In this document: positions 45,777-54,832 of the stretch, in pieces
Layout of the letters: the number at the start of each line of letters is the position of its first letter
How positions within the stretch are numbered: the stretch's first letter is position 1
Source of the DNA: an uncultured Pseudobutyrivibrio sp.
GTDB lineage: Bacteria; Bacillota; Clostridia; Lachnospirales; Lachnospiraceae
Length of the DNA: 64,000 nt
Reading direction: 5' to 3'
NCBI GenBank assembly: GCA_900546435.1
Contig: URCQ01000003.1
Span: forward strand, 66,733-130,732
Notes under the pieces: generated by a model
Databases searched by the model: none
Told to the model about the DNA's origin: nothing
The model's input: the letters and a program-made list of their open reading frames with translations, nothing else
Translations under genes and position numbers: made by a program

Positions 45777-46991
45777 ATGTTAGACACAAAACAGAAAAAT
45801 GACATAAAATTCATGATTGGAATAGTGCTTTTCATGATATTATCGGTGGTAGTCTATTTTGAAAAGCGACTGGATATCATGAATACAACAGTATATGCTT
45901 TTTCTTATCGTCATGGCTTGGTGGCAAGAGGGGTTCTTGGAACATTCTTAGAAATATGGGATACATATTCACCCGTTGATCTAATGTCATATCATACAAT
46001 TTATCAGATTTCTGAAGCAGCAACGCTTGTGTATTTTATTATGTTGCTTTGGTTGACAGGTACAATTTTAAAGCATTGTCAGAATCATGAGATAGAGACT
46101 AAAATACTTTTAGGATGTCTTATGATATTTGCAGTGCCGATGTTTCTGACCTCAGATAATTTTGGACGCTTGGATGTTTACTTGATGATTATTACTATTT
46201 TTTGCATCATATTGATTTTAGAAGAAAAATTTGAAGTCTTAATTCTTCCAGCGGTGGCATTGGCAGCCTTGATCCATGAAGGTTTTGTGTTCATGAATTT
46301 GAATATTATACTGGTACTACTATTCTATAAAGCATTAACCCAACAAGGGAAAAAAGAAAAGGTAAAGTATATTGCTTTGTTGGTGCTGACGTTTGCTATT
46401 CCGTCTGTTTTTTTTCTTTATTTTGAATTTTTTAGTCATCATTTTGGCCGCGACGTTTATATAGAAACAATAGCGCTAGCTAAGAAATTATCGGTAGATG
46501 GAAAAACATATCACAAACAGGTTATTATGCATGAGATCATGGGAATAGACATTGCAGGGATGGAAAAAAAGCATCATAGATGGAATAGGGAGGACACGCC
46601 TATATTTCTAGTTTTGTTTTTACCGTATATTATTCTTGCAGTTAAGTTTTTTTATAGTTACGTCAAGAAATGTCATACAAAAGTTGATAAATGGCTGGCA
46701 ACCGCCTTTTTGATCGCGCCATTAACATTATTACCGGAAATCATTCTTAAAGTAGATTATGGCAGATATATGTTTGCTATATGCTTCTATTATATTGTAA
46801 TGACATTGTGCTATATATCTATGCAGGAAAAGAATATGTTAGAAACTGTGAATCAGTGGAAAAACATTCTGTTACAACATAAGATATGGAGCGTTGCAGG
46901 AGTATGCTATCTGTTTATGTTTGTTCCATTCAGAGGCTACCGTATATGTGATCTTGTGACAGGGATCGTATCAAGGCTTTTCGGAAACTAG
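45777..46991 (+). CDS. Tandem polytopic membrane family, copy D
   Basis: A 404-residue paralogue of copies A-C. Motif 1 is NTTVYAFSYRHGLVARG (residues 36-52), the most divergent of the full copies; FGRLDVYLMII, HEGFVFMNLNIIL, LYFEFFSHHFGRDVY, MHEIMGID and KVDYGRYMFA follow. ATG after AAAAGGGGATAAT. It heads the second array. Confidence 0.7.
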   Translation: MLDTKQKNDIKFMIGIVLFMILSVVVYFEKRLDIMNTTVYAFSYRHGLVARGVLGTFLEIWDTYSPVDLMSYHTIYQISEAATLVYFIMLLWLTGTILKHCQNHEIETKILLGCLMIFAVPMFLTSDNFGRLDVYLMIITIFCIILILEEKFEVLILPAVALAALIHEGFVFMNLNIILVLLFYKALTQQGKKEKVKYIALLVLTFAIPSVFFLYFEFFSHHFGRDVYIETIALAKKLSVDGKTYHKQVIMHEIMGIDIAGMEKKHHRWNREDTPIFLVLFLPYIILAVKFFYSYVKKCHTKVDKWLATAFLIAPLTLLPEIILKVDYGRYMFAICFYYIVMTLCYISMQEKNMLETVNQWKNILLQHKIWSVAGVCYLFMFVPFRGYRICDLVTGIVSRLFGN

Positions 46992-47036
46992 TGGGAAAAC
47001 GATATATCAGATAGTGGTATAGGAGACAAGAAGAAA

Positions 47037-48269
47037 ATGAAAGAGAAACTTATAAAAGAAAATTACAATATAAGACAGTTTATCATGATGCTGACTTTTG
47101 TAGATTTAGCAACCTTTATTACAAATTACAGAGGTTGGGTCAGATCCTACAACACGACCATGCTTGCGCTGTCCTACGAATATGGATTTACATCAAGATC
47201 CCTGCTTGGAACCATCTACCATATTCTTGATGCGGTGATACCGGTAGATATGATGCAATATCAAAATGCCATAGTATTTGCCAATGTTATAACGGTCTTG
47301 TTTATCGTATTTCTATTGTATTTTTCGTACCATGTGTTGAAGAAAAGCGACAAGGCGCAGGAAGTAGTGACAAAAGCACAACAGTATATTCTGTTGACAT
47401 TTCATATTGCCATGGTAGCAACCTTTACCTATGCTTACAATTTCCTACGTGTAGATTTTTGCATGGTATGGATGATGTTACTGGGCTTTATGTCATTGAT
47501 GAATGAAAAGACAGAATGGCTGTCGCTGCTATTTGCGGCACTAGGGATTATGTTTCATCAGGGCTTCGTTCTCATGTATTTTAATGTGATCCTTGTAATT
47601 CAGTTTTATTATATGATGACACGAAAGAATAAGAAAAATACCATTTTGTTTTTCCTGACTTTTCTGATAGGATCCGGTATGTTTTTGTGGTTTGAATTGT
47701 TCAGCCGAACCAATGGAAATGATATTTTTGAGACTGTATTGCAGGATGCGACCAATGTATCTTATCAGGGAATCTATCATACGACTCTCTTGTATCATGA
47801 GGTCTTAGGCATTGATGTTTCCGGTGCGGAGACGGATTTTGTATATATGAACCATGTGCAATTAGTCCTTTATCTGCTGATACTTTTGCCGGCGATCGTT
47901 GTTTTGGCAAGGGCTTTTGTAAGGATCATCAAGAAAGCGGACGACTTGTTTGCCAAGTTAAAATATCTTGCGGTAGCGGTCGGTTCCCTGACTATTTTGC
48001 CGGATATGCTCTTGAAAGTAGATTATGGGCGCTGGATTCTAGCAGTGGTTACTTACTATCTGCTTATTATTCTGGCAATGTTGGTTCTAAGAGATCCGCT
48101 AGTTACAGAAGAGACGGAAGTTGTTGTGGATGGAATAAAACAACATCCAGCGTGGTTGATATATTTTACCTTAGTAGTGCTTACAGTTCCTTATATGGAT
48201 GTAGATATAGATATGTTAGTGCGATGGCTACAGCGTTTTATGCAAAGCAAGGCTATATTGTTCTACTAG
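47037..48269 (+). CDS. Tandem polytopic membrane family, copy E
   Basis: A 410-residue paralogue. Motif 1 reads YNTTMLALSYEYGFTSRS (residues 38-55, with SRS not SRG); FLRVDFCMVWMM replaces FGRLD, while HQGFVLMYFNVIL, LWFELFSRTNGND and YHEVLGID remain. The weaker motif 2 and SRT in place of FSH suggest a drifted specificity. Start after GGAGACAAGAAGAAA. Confidence 0.7.
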   Translation: MKEKLIKENYNIRQFIMMLTFVDLATFITNYRGWVRSYNTTMLALSYEYGFTSRSLLGTIYHILDAVIPVDMMQYQNAIVFANVITVLFIVFLLYFSYHVLKKSDKAQEVVTKAQQYILLTFHIAMVATFTYAYNFLRVDFCMVWMMLLGFMSLMNEKTEWLSLLFAALGIMFHQGFVLMYFNVILVIQFYYMMTRKNKKNTILFFLTFLIGSGMFLWFELFSRTNGNDIFETVLQDATNVSYQGIYHTTLLYHEVLGIDVSGAETDFVYMNHVQLVLYLLILLPAIVVLARAFVRIIKKADDLFAKLKYLAVAVGSLTILPDMLLKVDYGRWILAVVTYYLLIILAMLVLRDPLVTEETEVVVDGIKQHPAWLIYFTLVVLTVPYMDVDIDMLVRWLQRFMQSKAILFY

Positions 48270-48285
48270 CAATGAGGTGATACAG

Positions 48286-49275
48286 ATGAAAGATATATTG
48301 AAGAAAAGTGACAAAATGTTTTTACTTGCTTTGGCAGGATTCGGCTTTTTATGTGTGATGCGATATTATAATGGAAATATGATGCAGCACTTGTGGGCAC
48401 TATCCATTCTGGGAAACCGACGTATCATACAGGGGACGACAGCAGTATTTTTCCTGATTTTGATTGGAGTGGCAGGGCAGGCGCTGCGCAAGGTCAGTAA
48501 AGAAAATAGAAGCGGAATCTATTATATGGCAACGCTGCTTGCCGTATTTCTGATGCCTATGTTTATCTGCGACAGTTATATGGGATCACCAGATTTATAC
48601 GCGTGGATCATCATACTCTTATGTATTGTGGCACTTTTTGACGGAAGATGTGATGGTATTGTCCTGCCAGGTATCCTGCTTGCTGCATATATCTGTCCGA
48701 TGATCGTATTTTCCGGTGGCGCCATATTGTTTATAGCAATGTTGGCAAAGGGCTTGCGTGAGGACAACAAGAGAAATGTCGTGCAGGCGGCTGGTATGGT
48801 TGTTATGGCTCTGGTGGCATTTGTTCTGGCGAAGGGGACATATGGCTTTGCAGCAGATGTGCAGGGGCGCATTTCCGGAAAACGTTTTCTGGTTATTGTT
48901 CTTTTATTCCTGCCATATATTTATGCCATCCTCAAATTTTTTGTTTCTTTGATAAAAGAACAGACGGATGGGAAAAGCAGACTAGCATATTTTTTATGTG
49001 GACTGGGTGCGACTCCGGGTTTCTTACTGTGGGCTTATCTGGGAGATTATTGCAGGGCAGTTATTTATGCTTTTGCATATTATCTCTTGCTACTTTTGAT
49101 CTTATATTGTCAGGATGTGGATTTTCAGACATCCTGGAATACATTTCGTCTATGGATCAAAGAAAAGGTAGTATTAGAACCGGTCGTTGTCATCTATCCG
49201 TTGATCATCCTGACATTTTGGATGATATCAAACGATTTCATTGATGCAGAGTCGATCATAGAATTTACGAGGTAA
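48286..49275 (+). CDS. Eroded or diverged member of the tandem membrane family (copy F)
   Basis: A 329-residue protein whose N terminus (MRYYNGNMMQHLWALSILGN) and middle (MGSPDLYAWIIILLC) echo the family, but motif 1 is broken (no SYxYGFxSRG) and the EFFSH loop and HEILGID are missing. About 80 residues shorter than the other copies. It may be a decayed copy that still has an open frame, or a new function. ATG 48286 after GAGGTGATACAG is preferred to the GTG at 48277. Confidence 0.55.
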   Translation: MKDILKKSDKMFLLALAGFGFLCVMRYYNGNMMQHLWALSILGNRRIIQGTTAVFFLILIGVAGQALRKVSKENRSGIYYMATLLAVFLMPMFICDSYMGSPDLYAWIIILLCIVALFDGRCDGIVLPGILLAAYICPMIVFSGGAILFIAMLAKGLREDNKRNVVQAAGMVVMALVAFVLAKGTYGFAADVQGRISGKRFLVIVLLFLPYIYAILKFFVSLIKEQTDGKSRLAYFLCGLGATPGFLLWAYLGDYCRAVIYAFAYYLLLLLILYCQDVDFQTSWNTFRLWIKEKVVLEPVVVIYPLIILTFWMISNDFIDAESIIEFTR

Positions 49276-49280
49276 AGAAA

Positions 49281-50597
49281 TTGAAAGAGTGGATCAAAGA
49301 TTATATCAGATTAATAGGACTTGTGATAGGGTGCGCCATTGTAGCAATACTCTTGTTGACGCTTGCGTATATGATACCGCGTGATCTTTTTGTGAAGCAC
49401 ATAGAAGAATCAGAAAGCCTTTTATATGCTCTATGCGATGATCACAATATTAATGCCAATTTAGATGGGTATGTATATGATACCAAGACTAATATCATTA
49501 CCCTAGAAGAGGTGATTGCACCGAGAGAGCACACGGCTTTCCAAGATGCCTTGCTGGCACCGAGTTCCAATTATACACGAGATTTCTTTGGGGACTGGGT
49601 CAATACCCTGCAAAATGATGCTCATGCGAAATCCTATAGTGAGGATAATAAATTGACCTATCCACGTTATTGGCACGGTTTTGTACTGTTCTTGAAACCC
49701 ATGTTTATTTTCTTTAACCTGGGTGAGATTTATCAGATCAATACTTTAATCATATGTGCCTTGTGTTTTGTCACTCTGCTGTTGATCTATAAAAAAGAAA
49801 AGGCATATGTAGGACCGTTTCTTATCCTGTTGGCACTTTTTAATCCGCCGTATATTGCAAGATCATTCCAACTTTCAAGCGTTTTTTATGCAATGATCAT
49901 TACGAGTTTATTGGTACTTCGTTGGGATGATCGGGAGAAAAGAGAACATCTTTTCCTTTATGCTTTTGTGATCGATGGTATTATTCTGGCGTTTTTGGAC
50001 TTCTTGACCTATCCGCCGGTGGCATTTGTTGTTCCGCTTTGTTTTGTTCTGGTATTTTCACAGCAGGCTCTGTTACATAATCTGCTGGCGAGCATTCGCT
50101 ATGGCATAGCTTTTTTACTGGGATATGCCGGAATGTGGGTAAGCAAATGGATTCTGGCATCTTTGTTTACGGATGAGAACGTGGTTGCTGAGGGCATTGA
50201 AAGTGTCCTGCACCGTACGGGTCAAGGAGATGCAACAGGAGCAGACAGCGCATTTAACGTGGAGATCAGTCCTGTATCAGCTATGCGTGAAAATCTGCGT
50301 GCCTTTGGCACAAGACCGGTCAAGATCATGGCCTTACTGCTCCTATGTGCTGCGGTTGTCTTGGTCGTTTATATGATCCGGCATAAGGTTGGCTTTACGA
50401 AGCGGGCATTGGGGATGTTTGTGATCTTTGTATTGCTAACAATCGTTCCAATTGCATGGATTGTAGTTTTATATAATCATTGTTCCTTACATCCGCATCT
50501 GGAATGGAGAGAATGGCTGGTGGCTGTTTTTGCACCATTGATGTGGCTGGCATGGTTCTGGGTAGATAGAAGAAAGAAAGCAGTGGAGTGCAGATAA
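49281..50597 (+). CDS. Second unfamiliar membrane pair, copy 1
   Basis: A 438-residue membrane protein: an N-terminal helix, an exposed segment of about 110 residues, then about nine helices. The exposed segment has TNIITLEEVIAP, FQDALLAPSSNY, FGDWVNTL and RYWHGFVLFLKP, all mirrored in the following gene. The last loop has YNHCSLHPHLEWREWLVAVF. The His/Arg-bearing final loop resembles NHxxxH segments I associate with other Firmicute surface-glycan membrane proteins; that is impression, not proof. TTG start at 49281. Confidence 0.6.
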   Translation: MKEWIKDYIRLIGLVIGCAIVAILLLTLAYMIPRDLFVKHIEESESLLYALCDDHNINANLDGYVYDTKTNIITLEEVIAPREHTAFQDALLAPSSNYTRDFFGDWVNTLQNDAHAKSYSEDNKLTYPRYWHGFVLFLKPMFIFFNLGEIYQINTLIICALCFVTLLLIYKKEKAYVGPFLILLALFNPPYIARSFQLSSVFYAMIITSLLVLRWDDREKREHLFLYAFVIDGIILAFLDFLTYPPVAFVVPLCFVLVFSQQALLHNLLASIRYGIAFLLGYAGMWVSKWILASLFTDENVVAEGIESVLHRTGQGDATGADSAFNVEISPVSAMRENLRAFGTRPVKIMALLLLCAAVVLVVYMIRHKVGFTKRALGMFVIFVLLTIVPIAWIVVLYNHCSLHPHLEWREWLVAVFAPLMWLAWFWVDRRKKAVECR

Positions 50598-50598
50598 G

Positions 50599-51891
50599 AT
50601 GAAAGTGAAACAAAACATCCAAGTATTGATCAAAATGATAGGGATTGTAACTATTAGCAGTATAGTATTGGTGGGGATTTTATGCTTTGTCTATAAATTG
50701 CCAAGGAATCGCATGGTAGAGCATGTTGTTGAATCAGAAAATACGATTCGTCTGCAAAATGATGATTATAACATGCAAATTTCTAACTATTTTGATACTT
50801 ATGATACGGATACCAACATTATCATGTTGTTGGAGACTATCGCACCAAACATAAATGGCACATTGCAGGATGCCTTGTTGTGCCCATCAGGCGACTATTT
50901 TCAAAACCAGTGGGGAGATTGGGCGGATACTCTGATGAACTATGCAAATGATACGCAAGGAGATCTGTCCTATGTCAATTATGCAAGGTATTGGCATGGC
51001 TATCTGATATTTTTAAAACCACTTCTTATGTTTATGGGTGTGCAGGATATCTATTATCTGCATGCCATGCTCATGGTCTTTTTGACAGGATGGATCTTCT
51101 GCCTGCTCTATAAGAGATTGGGAAAATATTGTATTGCGTATGCGGTATCCATCATTGCCATGAATCCGGTTGCGATTGCGCAGTCCTTTCAGTTGTCTAC
51201 CATCTACTATGCCATGCAGTTGACCCTGCTCTTACTTTTGTATTGCAAAAAGGAAAAACAGATCCCATACATATTCCTGATTGATGGTATGTTGGTGGCA
51301 TTCTTTGACTTCTTGACTTATCCACTGGTTGCTTTTGCCATTCCGGTTCTGACTTACTATCTATTATATCGCGAGGACGGATTTTTACAGAATGCAAAGA
51401 AGATCGTTGGTAAGGGGACTTCCTTTTTGATCGGTTATGCCGGATTGTGGTTTATGAAGTGGACCTGGGCAACCGCCTTTACCCATGAGAATATTTTAAA
51501 AGACGGCTGGATCAATGTACTTAGAAGGACAGGAACCGGCGACAACTTTGGAGACAATCAGTATGAAATGGCGATTGGTCCAATGGCGGCACTCCGCATC
51601 AACTTTCATGCTTTTGTCGGATGGACAACAGTCCTGCTTGGAGTGATCTTCCTAGTCGGTGTGATTGTGTATATGCTGTATAAAAAGCAAAAACCGATTT
51701 TTCAAAAGACAACAGTCCTTATTTCATTTCTCGTAGCATGTTCGCCAATCCTCTGGTATGTGGTTGTCAATAATCATGCATCATTGCATCCACATTTGGA
51801 GTGGAGAGAATGGGTAGTCAGCGTGTTTGCCGCATGTGTTTTGGTTTTGAGTTTACTAAGGGAGAAAACAGATGAAAGAATATCGGTTTGA
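50599..51891 (+). CDS. Second unfamiliar membrane pair, copy 2
   Basis: A 430-residue paralogue of the gene before. It keeps TNIIMLLETIAP, LQDALLCPSGDYF, WGDWADTL, RYWHGYLIFLKP, FFDFLTYPLVAF, RRTGTGDNFGDN and NNHASLHPHLEWREWVVSVF. It starts 1 base after copy 1 and overlaps the next gene by 20 bases. Same unknown function class; only these two copies are in the window. Confidence 0.6.
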   Translation: MKVKQNIQVLIKMIGIVTISSIVLVGILCFVYKLPRNRMVEHVVESENTIRLQNDDYNMQISNYFDTYDTDTNIIMLLETIAPNINGTLQDALLCPSGDYFQNQWGDWADTLMNYANDTQGDLSYVNYARYWHGYLIFLKPLLMFMGVQDIYYLHAMLMVFLTGWIFCLLYKRLGKYCIAYAVSIIAMNPVAIAQSFQLSTIYYAMQLTLLLLLYCKKEKQIPYIFLIDGMLVAFFDFLTYPLVAFAIPVLTYYLLYREDGFLQNAKKIVGKGTSFLIGYAGLWFMKWTWATAFTHENILKDGWINVLRRTGTGDNFGDNQYEMAIGPMAALRINFHAFVGWTTVLLGVIFLVGVIVYMLYKKQKPIFQKTTVLISFLVACSPILWYVVVNNHASLHPHLEWREWVVSVFAACVLVLSLLREKTDERISV

Positions 51892-52288
51892 AGAAATAAG
51901 TCTGGGACTGAGTGAATCTTTTGAAGTTGAGATCACCCGAGAAATGATGGATAAGTTTCAGGATATATCCGGTGATGTCAATCCGTTGCATAACGATACA
52001 GAATTTGCCAAAGTCAGAGGATATGAAGACCGCGTAGTTTATGGTATGTTGATTGCATCGCAGATATCTACGCTGGGAGGTGTCTATCTGCCGGGAAAAT
52101 ATTGCCTGATCCATGGTGTGGAGATTGATTTTGCACGTCCGGTTTATATAGGAGATAAGCTGACCATTAGTGGTACGGTGAAGGAAATACACGAATCTGT
52201 CAGGCGCTTGACAATTAAGTTTGTGATAAAGAATCAAACAGGTAAGATTGTTTCAAAAGGCATTTTGAAAGCGGGGTGTATGGAGTAA
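51872..52288 (+). CDS. MaoC-like hydratase
   Basis: A 138-residue hot-dog-fold protein with the (R)-specific enoyl hydratase signature: SGDVNPLHNDTEFA holds the catalytic Asp35 and His40, and RVVYGMLIASQIS follows. These enzymes hydrate enoyl-CoA or enoyl-ACP to (R)-3-hydroxyacyl forms, or the reverse. Next to an SDR and an ACP it should act in a small acyl pathway. ATG after AAGGGAGAAAACAG. It shares one base with the next start (TAATG). Confidence 0.88.
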   Translation: MKEYRFEEISLGLSESFEVEITREMMDKFQDISGDVNPLHNDTEFAKVRGYEDRVVYGMLIASQISTLGGVYLPGKYCLIHGVEIDFARPVYIGDKLTISGTVKEIHESVRRLTIKFVIKNQTGKIVSKGILKAGCME

Positions 52289-53025
52289 TGAGCAGAGAGA
52301 AAAAGGTCTTATTTGTCACGGGGGCATCATCCGATGTCGGACAGGCATTGATCCTGCAAATAGCAGATCAGTATGACACGATCGTGGCACATTATTGTCA
52401 TAGCCACGAAGATATTGATGGTCTTGCGAAAAAGTTCCCGGGCAAGATCCAAAAGGTCAAAGCAGATCTGGCCGATTCCAAAGAAGTACAGACGATGATC
52501 GATGGGATGATAAAAGAGAAGTGGTTGCCGGATCATATCGTGCATCTAGCAGCGCCAAAGACTATGAACGAGCGTTTTCACAAGATGGACCTAGCTAGCT
52601 TAGATCAGACATTTGAAGTTTCGGTTAGATCTATTTTTCATATACTACAGAGTTTTATGCCACATATGAGCAAACAAAAGTATGGAAGGGTTGTATTGAT
52701 GCTGACATCTTATTGTCTGGGCGTGCCGCCCAAGTATCAGAGCGCTTATGTGACATCCAAGTATGCCTTGCTGGGACTGATGAAAGCCCTGGCGACAGAA
52801 TATGATAGCAAGGGTATCACGGTCAATGGAATTTCTCCGGAGATGATCGATACCAAATTCCTCAGTGATCTTCCAGACTTGATTGTGGAGGAAAATGCAG
52901 CCAAAAGCCCATTGAAACGCAACCTGCAAGTGGATGATGTGGTTCCGATGATAACCTATCTGTTATCAGATCAGGCGGAAGCGATCACAGGACAAAATAT
53001 TGCCATTACTGGTGGCATGAGATAA
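52288..53025 (+). CDS. SDR oxidoreductase, 3-oxoacyl-ACP reductase-like
   Basis: A 245-residue short-chain dehydrogenase. NAD(P) loop TGASSDVGQAL, catalytic Ser141, Tyr154 and Lys158 (SAYVTSKYALLG) and the VNGISPEMIDT segment are intact. It resembles FabG in size. In this module it could reduce a 3-oxoacyl-ACP or make the 3-hydroxyacyl group needed for transfer. ATG 52288 follows TATGGAG and is preferred to the frame's earlier ATG at 52276. Confidence 0.88.
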   Translation: MSREKKVLFVTGASSDVGQALILQIADQYDTIVAHYCHSHEDIDGLAKKFPGKIQKVKADLADSKEVQTMIDGMIKEKWLPDHIVHLAAPKTMNERFHKMDLASLDQTFEVSVRSIFHILQSFMPHMSKQKYGRVVLMLTSYCLGVPPKYQSAYVTSKYALLGLMKALATEYDSKGITVNGISPEMIDTKFLSDLPDLIVEENAAKSPLKRNLQVDDVVPMITYLLSDQAEAITGQNIAITGGMR

Positions 53026-53044
53026 AGAAAAGGAGAATAGACAA

Positions 53045-53290
53045 ATGAGTAGAGAAGAAGTTTTTGAGAGATTACATGAGATTTTTTGGGATGTTTTTGA
53101 TGATGAAGATATCCAACTGACGGATGCGACCACATCGGATGATATTGAGGATTGGGATTCCCTGGAACACATCAATCTGGTGGTTGAGATTGAAAACCAG
53201 TTTGGCATGAAATTTACCATGGGTGAAGTGCATGAAATGAAAAACGTAGGCGAGATGGTGGACATTATCATCGAGAGAGCGACGAAGTAG
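53045..53290 (+). CDS. Acyl carrier protein
   Basis: An 81-residue acidic carrier with the phosphopantetheine motif DSLEHI; Ser39 is the expected attachment residue. It is a separate, pathway-dedicated ACP since it sits between an SDR and an MBOAT gene. ATG after AAAGGAGAATAGACAA. No phosphopantetheinyl transferase or ketosynthase is present in the window. Confidence 0.93.
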   Translation: MSREEVFERLHEIFWDVFDDEDIQLTDATTSDDIEDWDSLEHINLVVEIENQFGMKFTMGEVHEMKNVGEMVDIIIERATK

Positions 53291-53302
53291 GCGGGAAAGA
53301 TC

Positions 53303-54823
53303 ATGGCAATCACGTCACTTAAATTTTTTGCTTTTTTGGCAGGCATATATTTGCTGTACTGTTTTGTGCCGCGAAAAAAACGCTGGTTGGTTTTACTTGG
53401 GGCGAGTCTATTCTTTTATGTGGTCTGTGGGTCTTTTCGCCTGTTTATCGTCACACTTTTACAGATCCTGGTAGCATATGGTGTAGCGATCTGGACGGAT
53501 AAGCAACGGCAGGAGAACGTTTCCGCAAAAATCAATACGGCAGGGCTCCTTACCTGTCTGGCAGTGCTTTTTCAGATAGGCGCCTTGCTTTATTACAAAG
53601 AGATGAACTTCTTTGTAACCAATGGCAATATCCTGCTTCATCTGCTGGGAAAGGAAAGTAGTTTATCCTTTTGGCAGATAGTGGCACCACTGGGGATTTC
53701 TTATTACACCTTAAGTTATATCGCGTATATTTTGGATGTCTATTGGGGTGTTGTCAGACCGCAGAGGAATTTTTTGAAGTTTTGCCTTTTCGGCATTTAT
53801 TTTCCTATTATGGTTTCTGGTCCGATCACTCGCTATCAAGAGATGGAACGGAATTTGTATGCAGGAAACAGAGCAGATTATCAGGGCTTTTGTTTTGGGT
53901 TACAGCGTATCCTGTGGGGGCTTTTCAAGAAACTGGTGATTGCAGATCGCATGGCACCGATCATACAGGCAATCTGGTCGGGTGAGTTTTATGGCGTCTG
54001 TGTACTGGTCGGGGTACTTGGCTATGCATGGCAGTTATACATGGATTTTTCCGGCTGTATGGATGTTGTGTTGGGCGCTTCGGAATTATTTGGCATACGG
54101 CTTCCGGAGAATTTTAACACTCCCTTATATGCGACTTCACTATCCGAATATTGGAGAAGATGGCATATTACCTTGGGAGCCTGGGTAAAAGATTATGTCA
54201 TGTATCCTATCCTGAAGACAAAAAGCTTACAAACATTATCCAAGAAGTGGAAAAAGAAATACGGTAAGAAAATAGGAAAGAAAATGACGACATGGATTGG
54301 TCTGTTTTTTACCTGGTTGGTTGTAGGTCTTTGGCACGGCGGTGCATGGACCTTTGTTTTTGGATCTGGTCTGTTTTTCTTTCTTATGATTGTTGGTGGG
54401 CAGATTTTAGAGCCGCTTGGTAAATGGTGTATAGAGAAGATGCATATCCAGACACAGAGCTTTGGATGGAAGCTCTGGCAGCGGATCCGTACCTTTGTAT
54501 TATTTTCTGCCAGCATATCGTTCAGTTGGTCTGCCAGTATGAAAGATGGTTTTCGTATGTGGGCAAGATGTTTTAAACCGACAAACCTTTCATCCCTTTT
54601 GCCGTTGGCACCGTGTGCAGATTGGATCCTTCTTTTTATCGGATCTGTCATTGTATGGTGGATCTCCTATGGTAAGCAAAAAGAGGATGTTCGGACATAT
54701 GTGGCAAAGAAGGCATTACTCATCCGCTGGATGTTTTATCTTGCGTTGTTATTTGCCGTCTTGATTTGTGGTGTTTACGGTCCGGGTTATGATGCATCAT
54801 CCTTTATATATGGACAGTTCTAG
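53303..54823 (+). CDS. MBOAT-family O-acyltransferase (DltB/AlgI-like)
   Basis: A 506-residue polytopic enzyme that passes acyl groups from a cytoplasmic carrier across the membrane to a glycan or teichoic acid. The family core is intact: SLSEYWRRWHITLGAW and GLWHGGAWTFVFG with the invariant His345. PIMVSGPITRYQ also fits AlgI/DltB. Adjacent ACP and SGNH-like genes make ACP the likely donor, as in the Dlt system. ATG with GCGGGAAAGATC before it. Confidence 0.94.
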   Translation: MAITSLKFFAFLAGIYLLYCFVPRKKRWLVLLGASLFFYVVCGSFRLFIVTLLQILVAYGVAIWTDKQRQENVSAKINTAGLLTCLAVLFQIGALLYYKEMNFFVTNGNILLHLLGKESSLSFWQIVAPLGISYYTLSYIAYILDVYWGVVRPQRNFLKFCLFGIYFPIMVSGPITRYQEMERNLYAGNRADYQGFCFGLQRILWGLFKKLVIADRMAPIIQAIWSGEFYGVCVLVGVLGYAWQLYMDFSGCMDVVLGASELFGIRLPENFNTPLYATSLSEYWRRWHITLGAWVKDYVMYPILKTKSLQTLSKKWKKKYGKKIGKKMTTWIGLFFTWLVVGLWHGGAWTFVFGSGLFFFLMIVGGQILEPLGKWCIEKMHIQTQSFGWKLWQRIRTFVLFSASISFSWSASMKDGFRMWARCFKPTNLSSLLPLAPCADWILLFIGSVIVWWISYGKQKEDVRTYVAKKALLIRWMFYLALLFAVLICGVYGPGYDASSFIYGQF

Positions 54824-54832
54824 GAGTATATA

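Noticed and set aside
54193..54651. Minus-strand open frame of 152 codons within the MBOAT gene
   Set aside because: Antisense to the conserved MBOAT core.
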